This document shows, in pieces, positions 6,412 through 10,757 of a stretch of DNA of 10,757 nt. The stretch comes from Rhizobium sp. Q54. Lineage in GTDB: Bacteria > Pseudomonadota > Alphaproteobacteria > Rhizobiales > Beijerinckiaceae. The position numbers and the translations under genes are program-made. The number at the start of each line of letters is the position of its first letter. Position 1 is the stretch's first letter. The stretch lies in NCBI GenBank assembly GCA_945901195.1, contig CAMDKB010000128.1, positions 1 to 10,757 on the forward strand, given 5' to 3'. Below the pieces are notes generated by a model. It ran no database searches. It was not told the DNA's origin and was given only the letters and a program-made list of their open reading frames with translations.

Positions 6412-6416
6412 ATAAC
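6404..6416. promoter_or_regulatory. Zur box 2 (perfect core) over the znuA-side -10
   Basis: The sequence GTTATA-A-TATAAC is a perfect 6-1-6 palindrome identical to the core of the proteobacterial Zur operator. It covers the -10 box of the plus-strand promoter. Its centre is 69 bp from the centre of box 1, so the two divergent promoters each have their own operator. Confidence 0.88.
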
Positions 6417-6422
6417 AAAATC

Positions 6423-6428
6423 ACGGAG
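6423..6428 (+). promoter_or_regulatory. Ribosome-binding site of the 92-aa exported protein gene
   Basis: ACGGAG lies 5 bp before ATG 6434. Together with the strong promoter upstream, it supports the small reading frame as a real gene. Confidence 0.7.
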
Positions 6429-6433
6429 CTCAC

Positions 6434-6712
6434 ATGTGCCGAGAATTAGCTTTCCAAAATCGCGCCCGTTCCAGAAATCGTATCCTTGCGGCGTTGTTTT
6501 TGGGTTTTGTGGCCTGTTCCGGGTTTGAATTTGTAACAATCGCGAAGGCGTCCACCCACACCATACCCTTTGGGCAGGAAAAAGTGCAAACTCGCGAATT
6601 TCGGAACAAGGACGTGGAACGGGCCTTTAATACACCAGTGAAGGCAACGCGGGGCCCGGGCGCTGCGCACGGCAAAAAGGGTCGCAAGGGCCATAAGGGG
6701 CATAAACACTGA
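6434..6712 (+). CDS. 92-aa exported protein with His/Lys tail, first gene of the znuA operon
   Basis: I do not recognise a family. The product has a basic n-region (Arg 10, 12, 14, 16) and a hydrophobic stretch at 17-28 (ILAALFLGFVAC). It could be cleaved at AKA-S (37-40) by signal peptidase I. Alternatively, Cys28 in FVAC could be a weak lipobox, making it a lipoprotein. The mature part is short, polar and charged (residues 40-78). It ends in a tail, residues 79-92 HGKKGRKGHKGHKH, with four His and six Lys/Arg. The gene has its own Shine-Dalgarno sequence, a near-consensus promoter and a Zur box over the -10, and znuA follows about 50 bp later. A periplasmic zinc-scavenging or zinc-relay role beside ZnuA is plausible. 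The many positive charges are unusual for a zinc site and could instead bind phosphate-rich surfaces such as LPS. Confidence 0.75.
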   Translation: MCRELAFQNRARSRNRILAALFLGFVACSGFEFVTIAKASTHTIPFGQEKVQTREFRNKDVERAFNTPVKATRGPGAAHGKKGRKGHKGHKH

Positions 6713-6761
6713 CGTGCCTTTACCGACTGTCCTGTCCGCAGCAACCCCAAATGGAATGCGC

Positions 6762-7634
6762 ATGTTTAACAAATTGCTGACCATTCTGACCCTGAGCGCC
6801 GGTTTGCTCGCGTCGCCATCGCAGGCCCAAACTGAAGGGGGCAAGTTAGAGGTGATCGCCAGTTTTTCGATTCTAGCTGATCTGGTCAAACAGGTCGGCG
6901 GTGCCCGCGTCGAGGTAACGGCGCTTGTGGGGGAGAACAGCGACGCCCATGTGTATCAGCCCAAGCCCGCAGATGTCGCGCGTATAGGCAAGGCACGGTT
7001 GATTGTTATCAACGGTCTTGGGTTTGAGGGCTGGGCGGATCGTCTGGTGAAGTCATCCCGCTTTCAGGGCGACCGGCTTGTCGCTTCGCGCGGCGTGAAG
7101 GCCCTGAAAGTGCGCAACGCCATTGACCCCCATGCCTGGCAGGATCCGGACAATATCAAGATCTACATAGACAACATTCGCCAGGCGCTCATCGCTGTCG
7201 ATCCCGCGGGATCGGCGGATTATAATGCGCAAAGCGCGGCGTTCCTGGCGGAAGTCGAAAAGATCAACAAGGACGTGAAGGCAGCCTGGGAGGCGATCCC
7301 GCGCGAAAAGCGCAAGATAATCACCTCTCATGATGCGTTTGCCTATTATGCCGATGCCTTCAACGTGATTTTCACATCGCCGCAGGGCGTGAGTACCGAA
7401 AGCGAGCCCGGTGCGCGCGATGTCGCTGTACTGATCCGGCAGATCAAGCAGGAAAACGCCAAGGCCATATTCGTTGAAAACATGTCCAACCGGCGGCTCA
7501 TGGATAGTATTGTCGCGGAAACAGGGGCGAAAATTGGCGGTACGCTCTATTCAGATGCACTTGGTGGCGAGGTCAAGACCTGGACCGACATGATGCGACA
7601 CAATACGCGGATGCTGACCGAGGCGTTGAAGTAG
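6762..7634 (+). CDS. znuA: Periplasmic zinc-binding protein (ZnuA-like), lacking the His-rich loop
   Basis: This 290-aa cluster A-I solute-binding protein captures metal in the periplasm and delivers it to ZnuB. A signal peptide (FNKLLTILTLSAGLLASPSQA, residues 2-22) with a signal peptidase I site precedes the mature domain. The four expected ligands are His63 (SDAHVYQP), His124 (DPHAWQDP), His190 (TSHDAF) and Asp265 (LYSDALGG). Three His plus Asp is the zinc-type arrangement; Mn-type proteins have Glu at the third position. The loop before DPHAW, where many ZnuA proteins carry a long His/Asp/Glu-rich insertion, is very short here and has no His. ATG 6762 has GGA 6 bp upstream; ATG 6756 is also possible, and the earlier GTG at 6714 would give an unlikely N-terminus. 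The gene follows the 92-aa protein gene in the Zur-controlled transcript. Confidence 0.93.
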   Translation: MFNKLLTILTLSAGLLASPSQAQTEGGKLEVIASFSILADLVKQVGGARVEVTALVGENSDAHVYQPKPADVARIGKARLIVINGLGFEGWADRLVKSSRFQGDRLVASRGVKALKVRNAIDPHAWQDPDNIKIYIDNIRQALIAVDPAGSADYNAQSAAFLAEVEKINKDVKAAWEAIPREKRKIITSHDAFAYYADAFNVIFTSPQGVSTESEPGARDVAVLIRQIKQENAKAIFVENMSNRRLMDSIVAETGAKIGGTLYSDALGGEVKTWTDMMRHNTRMLTEALK

Positions 7635-7676
7635 ATTTTGAGTTTTTCTTCCGTCTGCGTTAGTTTCTCCCCAGCA

Positions 7677-7695
7677 GGCGCTCAAAAAAAGCGCC
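7677..7695 (+). other. Hairpin between znuA and the fusion-enzyme gene
   Basis: GGCGCT and AGCGCC form a 6-bp GC-rich stem around a 7-nt loop of C and six A. It lies 42 bp after the znuA stop and ends 5 bp before the GGGAGG ribosome-binding site of the next gene. No T-run follows, so it is not a classic terminator. It may weaken read-through or influence initiation. Confidence 0.35.
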
Positions 7696-7700
7696 ATCGT

Positions 7701-7706
7701 GGGAGG
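7701..7706 (+). promoter_or_regulatory. Ribosome-binding site fixing the GTG start of the fusion enzyme
   Basis: GGGAGG lies 6 bp before GTG 7713. The frame is open from further upstream, but only this GTG has a strong Shine-Dalgarno sequence, and the residues after it begin the domain's first beta strand. Confidence 0.8.
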
Positions 7707-7712
7707 CTCAGG

Positions 7713-9923
7713 GTGAACATATTTATTGCGGGTCAGAACCCGGCCTCACTTTATGCGGCCATCCTGTTGCGCAAGGCTTGTCCTGATTGGCAGGTCGTGA
7801 TTTCGCAGGAGGACACGAGGGCGCTTCCGGCTGATATTCTTACCAATCCTGTGAAGCCGCAGATGCGGCTACGGGACCGCGAAGTGGCAGCTGCGATCGC
7901 TGCCATCACAGTCGACATACAGCGCGTCGATGTCTCGCGCTCGTCTCCTGCAGGTCAAGACATCAGGCAGATCGAAGGCCTGGCCTATCAGACAATTTCT
8001 GGTTCGGAGCTGCATAACGCATTGCGGGAAGCAGCGCTCAAGGCGGGATGCGAATTTTCAACCGCAACGCCTGAAAATCCCGATCTTGTGCTTGTCGGCG
8101 ATCGCAACAGACTCGGCGCCCTGGGAGCAGATGCGGCACACCTTGTCGCGCCGCCGCAAACTTCCTCAAGACTGCATCTGCAGTTTCGCGTGGGCGCAAA
8201 TGCTGGCGCCCTGGCGTTCGGGTTTTTTGACACGGCTCACGGCGTCATTTCTGCGGTGCTCATTCCAGACTCATCGCGTTCAAGCTCTCTCGTTCTTGAA
8301 GGCGCTCAATCCGCGATAGCGCCATACGAAAATGATCTGCTGGCTTTCTGCAAGACTGCGTTTCCGCAATTGACTGGCGGTGTAGAGATTGAATTGCTCT
8401 CGAGGGAATCGTCGCCGGTGCATCTTGCGAGAAAGTGGCAAGCGGGGCATGTTGCGTTGATTGGCGCGGCGGCTTCGCAGCCGCATTATTCCATCGGACT
8501 TGTGGCGCGCTCAGGCTTTGAAGATGCCGAAGCGCTGGTTGATGCATTGCTCGCGCATTCAAGCGTGCCGGATGCCAGCGTGCCGGATGCATTGTCTGCC
8601 TGGCAGGCCTTGCGGTTGCCGAAGGCGGAAAGCCTGCATCGCGCTGCCGATTCCAGCGCCACGTGGCTTGCCCATGTGCATCAGGTCTATGACATGCCCA
8701 TGAGCCGCTATGCTTTTGCATGTCTTACACGCAGCCTGCGTCTGACTTACACCCATGTGAAACATGCTGCGCCTGCCTTCACGCGTGAAGTCGACGCCAT
8801 TGTAGCGGGCCCTGCAACTGGCACAGCAAACGCGCCGCCGCCGCCGATGTTCACGCCCTATTCGATGCGCGGCCTGACCATTCCCAACCGCATGTCTTTC
8901 TCGCCGATGTGCATGTATTCGTCGAATGAAGGCACAGTCAGTGACTTTCAGCTGGTGCATCTGGGCGCGCGTGCTGTGGGCGGGTTTGGTCTTGTGTTTG
9001 CTGAAATGACGAATGTGACGCCGCAGGGGCGCATGACCCATCATTGCGCTGGCATGTATTCTCCAGAGCATGTTCCTGCTTTCAAGCGCATCACTGATTA
9101 TGTGCATAAACATACCGAATCGAAGATTGCGATCCAGCTGGCTCATGCGGGTCGCAAGGGTTCCATCAGCCGTTCATGGGAGAAAGACGTACCGCTATCG
9201 CCAGAGGAAGAATGGGAAACTCTTGCGCCTTCGGCCATTGCCTATCAGCAGGGACGGCCCTTGCCGCGCGAGATGACATTGAAAGACATTCAGGACGTCA
9301 CGGACGCCTTTGCAAAAGCAGCGCGGATGTCCGGGGAGGCCGGGTTCGACATGATCGAAATTCACGCGGCACATGGCTATCTTCTCTCCTCGTTCATTTC
9401 GCCATTGTCGAACCGGCGCGCAGATGCATACGGCGGCTCGTTGCATAATCGCATGCGTTTTCCGCTTGAAGTTTTTGAAGCCATTCGCGCGAATTTTCCG
9501 CAGGAGAAGCCGATCAGTGTGCGCATATCCGCGAGCGACTGGCGGTCCGACGGCATTCAGCCACGTGACGCCATAGTGATTTCAAAAATGTTCCATGAAC
9601 GTGGCGCGGATATCATAGCCGTATCGAGTTCCGGCGTAACGCCAGAGCGCCGCCCGGCAGTGGTGGAGCGGCTCTACCAGCTTGCTTTCAGTGACGCCAT
9701 TCACAATGAAGGCAAGGTGCCGACGATGACTGTCGGCGGAGTCCTCAGCCATGGTGATTGCAACACCATTATCGCGTCCGGACGCGCCGATATCTGTCTG
9801 ATGGCGCGCGGCGCGCTGAACGATCCTTATTTCCCGCAACATGCCGCGCGCCAGCAGGGCCATCGCCTTCCCTGGACATTTCCCTACGCTCGGGCGGCGG
9901 AGACGCCTGTCAGGGCGGGGTAG
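7713..9923 (+). CDS. Fused FAD-monooxygenase-like / Old Yellow Enzyme protein (salicylyl-CoA 5-hydroxylase type)
   Basis: This 736-aa protein has the two-domain layout of bifunctional salicylyl-CoA 5-hydroxylase/oxidoreductase and 2-aminobenzoyl-CoA monooxygenase/reductase, which act on aromatic CoA thioesters. Residues 1-365 resemble a class A flavoprotein monooxygenase. About 380-725 is an FMN-dependent Old Yellow Enzyme barrel of the YqjM type, with Cys400 in SPMCMYS, QLAHAGRKGS, the substrate-binding pair His551/His554 in HAAHGYL, and SNRRADAYGGSLHNRMRF. The OYE half looks active. The N-terminal half is odd. The dinucleotide fold reads AGQNPASLY instead of GGGPAGLY, the usual DG motif reads VGDRNR near 128-133, and the GDAAH motif reads GAAAS with Ala252 in place of Asp. 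FAD binding may be lost. The start is GTG 7713 with GGGAGG. No CoA ligase or ring-cleavage gene is in view, so the substrate is unknown. Confidence 0.85.
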   Translation: MNIFIAGQNPASLYAAILLRKACPDWQVVISQEDTRALPADILTNPVKPQMRLRDREVAAAIAAITVDIQRVDVSRSSPAGQDIRQIEGLAYQTISGSELHNALREAALKAGCEFSTATPENPDLVLVGDRNRLGALGADAAHLVAPPQTSSRLHLQFRVGANAGALAFGFFDTAHGVISAVLIPDSSRSSSLVLEGAQSAIAPYENDLLAFCKTAFPQLTGGVEIELLSRESSPVHLARKWQAGHVALIGAAASQPHYSIGLVARSGFEDAEALVDALLAHSSVPDASVPDALSAWQALRLPKAESLHRAADSSATWLAHVHQVYDMPMSRYAFACLTRSLRLTYTHVKHAAPAFTREVDAIVAGPATGTANAPPPPMFTPYSMRGLTIPNRMSFSPMCMYSSNEGTVSDFQLVHLGARAVGGFGLVFAEMTNVTPQGRMTHHCAGMYSPEHVPAFKRITDYVHKHTESKIAIQLAHAGRKGSISRSWEKDVPLSPEEEWETLAPSAIAYQQGRPLPREMTLKDIQDVTDAFAKAARMSGEAGFDMIEIHAAHGYLLSSFISPLSNRRADAYGGSLHNRMRFPLEVFEAIRANFPQEKPISVRISASDWRSDGIQPRDAIVISKMFHERGADIIAVSSSGVTPERRPAVVERLYQLAFSDAIHNEGKVPTMTVGGVLSHGDCNTIIASGRADICLMARGALNDPYFPQHAARQQGHRLPWTFPYARAAETPVRAG
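8562..8591 (+). repeat. 15-bp in-frame tandem duplication in the fusion-enzyme gene
   Basis: AGCGTGCCGGATGCC is followed at once by AGCGTGCCGGATGCA, encoding Ser-Val-Pro-Asp-Ala twice. It sits in a probable surface loop late in the monooxygenase-like half and keeps the frame. Confidence 0.9.
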
Positions 9924-9936
9924 GCCCTTTACCTCG

Positions 9937-9950
9937 GCCCGCCTTCGGGC
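9937..9950 (+). terminator. Weak hairpin after the fusion-enzyme gene
   Basis: GCCCG-CCTT-CGGGC forms a 5-bp GC stem with a tetraloop 13 bp past the stop. It is followed by AATAT rather than a T-run, so termination is doubtful. It is the only structure seen in the 64 bp before the next gene. Confidence 0.3.
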
Positions 9951-9987
9951 AATATGCGCTCCGATTTCAAACCGGAGCCCACCTGCC

Positions 9988-10757
9988 ATGAAGACCCGCG
10001 CCGCTGTCGCCTTTGCTGCCAAGAAACCCCTCGAAATTGTTGAGCTTGAGCTGGAAGGGCCAAAGGCGGGGGAAGTTCTTGTCGAGGTCAAGGCGACCGG
10101 CATCTGCCACACCGATTATTACACGCTCTCGGGGGCGGACCCGGAAGGGCTGTTTCCCGCTGTGCTCGGCCATGAAGGCGCGGGCATTGTGATGGATGTG
10201 GGTCCGGGCGTGACGACGCTCAAAAAAGGCGATCACGTCATTCCGCTCTACACACCCGAATGCCGCCAGTGCAAAAGCTGCCTCTCGCGCAAGACCAATC
10301 TGTGCACATCGATCCGCGCCACCCAGGGCCGGGGTCTGATGCCCGACGGGACCAGCCGCTTTAAATGCGATGGGGAGCCTGTGCTGCATTATATGGGCAC
10401 ATCCACCTTCGCCAATCACATCGTCGTGCCAGAAATTGCGCTGGCGAAAATTCGCGAGGACGCGCCGTTCGACAAGGTCTGTTACATCGGCTGCGGCGTC
10501 ACCACGGGCATTGGCGCGGTCATGTGGACGGCCAAAGCGGAAGCTGGCTGCACAGCCGTTGTTTTCGGGCTTGGCGGCATTGGCCTCAACGTTATTCAGG
10601 GATTGCGCCTGATCGGCGCTGACAAGATCGTCGGCGTCGACATCAACCCAGCCCGCAAGGAAATCGCTGAAAAATTCGGTATGACCCATTTCGTCAACCC
10701 CACGGAAGTGGGTAACGATCTCGTCGCGTATCTCGTCAATCTCACCGATGGCGGTGT
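9988..10757 (+). CDS. Class III alcohol dehydrogenase / S-(hydroxymethyl)glutathione dehydrogenase, 3' end outside window
   Basis: The first 256 residues of a zinc-dependent medium-chain dehydrogenase are visible; the full family length is about 370. The enzyme oxidises the glutathione-formaldehyde adduct to S-formylglutathione with NAD and can reduce S-nitrosoglutathione. Catalytic zinc ligands are Cys40 (GICHTD), His62-Glu63 (GHEGAG) and Cys169 (YIGCGVTTG). The structural zinc ligands are Cys92, Cys95, Cys98 and Cys106. Class III hallmarks include the stretch IRATQGRGLMPDGTSRF with Arg110, which corresponds to the glutathione-adduct-binding Arg of human ADH5. The NAD fold shows GLGGIG (194-199), with Asp218 in VGVDIN at the end of the second strand. 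ATG 9988 has GGAG 10 bp upstream. No promoter is evident in the short gap before it. Confidence 0.95.
   Translation, partial: MKTRAAVAFAAKKPLEIVELELEGPKAGEVLVEVKATGICHTDYYTLSGADPEGLFPAVLGHEGAGIVMDVGPGVTTLKKGDHVIPLYTPECRQCKSCLSRKTNLCTSIRATQGRGLMPDGTSRFKCDGEPVLHYMGTSTFANHIVVPEIALAKIREDAPFDKVCYIGCGVTTGIGAVMWTAKAEAGCTAVVFGLGGIGLNVIQGLRLIGADKIVGVDINPARKEIAEKFGMTHFVNPTEVGNDLVAYLVNLTDGG

Noticed and set aside
6446..6889. Minus-strand 147-codon frame across the 92-aa gene and the start of znuA
   Set aside because: It opposes two genes that have promoter, ribosome-binding site and signal peptides, and its sequence has no motif.
8260..9146. Antisense frames of 153 and 195 codons opposite the fusion enzyme
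   Set aside because: They lie inside a conserved plus-strand gene, are rich in Arg/His/Ala typical of shadows, and have no ribosome-binding site or motif.
9967..10689. Long minus-strand open frame (240 codons) opposite the alcohol dehydrogenase
   Set aside because: The plus strand carries an unmistakable class III alcohol dehydrogenase here. The antisense frame has no recognisable motif and is the usual shadow in GC-rich coding DNA.

Overview
The window looks like chromosomal DNA of a GC-rich alphaproteobacterium. That placement is inferred from the gene families present (a salicylyl-CoA 5-hydroxylase-type monooxygenase/OYE fusion, a DUF2937-like protein, a CobW-family GTPase beside a WD40 gene) and from the form of the Zur operators. 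No rRNA, tRNA, CRISPR array, insertion sequence or phage gene is visible. Coding density is high, with many 1-4 bp gene overlaps.

Layout. Positions 1-375 (+) hold the C-terminal end of an aldo/keto reductase. It converges on a long minus-strand block that reads from 6331 down to 409: a 67-aa His-rich membrane microprotein, an ABC ATPase (znuC-like), an ABC permease (znuB-like), a gap of about 250 bp, a CobW/COG0523 GTPase with a His-rich loop, an unrecognised 139-aa protein, a WD40 protein, a DUF2937-like membrane protein and thiD. A divergent promoter region at about 6332-6433 carries two Zur-type operators. From it the plus strand reads a 92-aa exported protein with a His/Lys tail and then znuA. 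Further along the plus strand are a fused FAD-monooxygenase-like/Old Yellow Enzyme protein and the start of a class III alcohol dehydrogenase, which is cut off by the window end.

How the genes may work together. The core is a zinc-starvation module. ZnuA would capture Zn(II) in the periplasm, ZnuB and ZnuC would import it, and the CobW GTPase would pass zinc to client proteins. Both znu operons start at the shared Zur-controlled region, and the -10 box of the znuA-side promoter lies inside a Zur box. The most interesting feature is that this ZnuA lacks the usual His-rich loop, while each divergent operon begins with a small His-bearing protein: a membrane-anchored one before znuC and an exported one before znuA. 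These are candidates for separately encoded zinc-collecting or zinc-handing partners; this is inference. The CobW, 139-aa and WD40 genes are so tightly coupled that they look like one functional unit.

A second oddity is the fusion enzyme. Its OYE half keeps the expected catalytic residues, but its monooxygenase half has lost recognisable forms of all three FAD-binding motifs.
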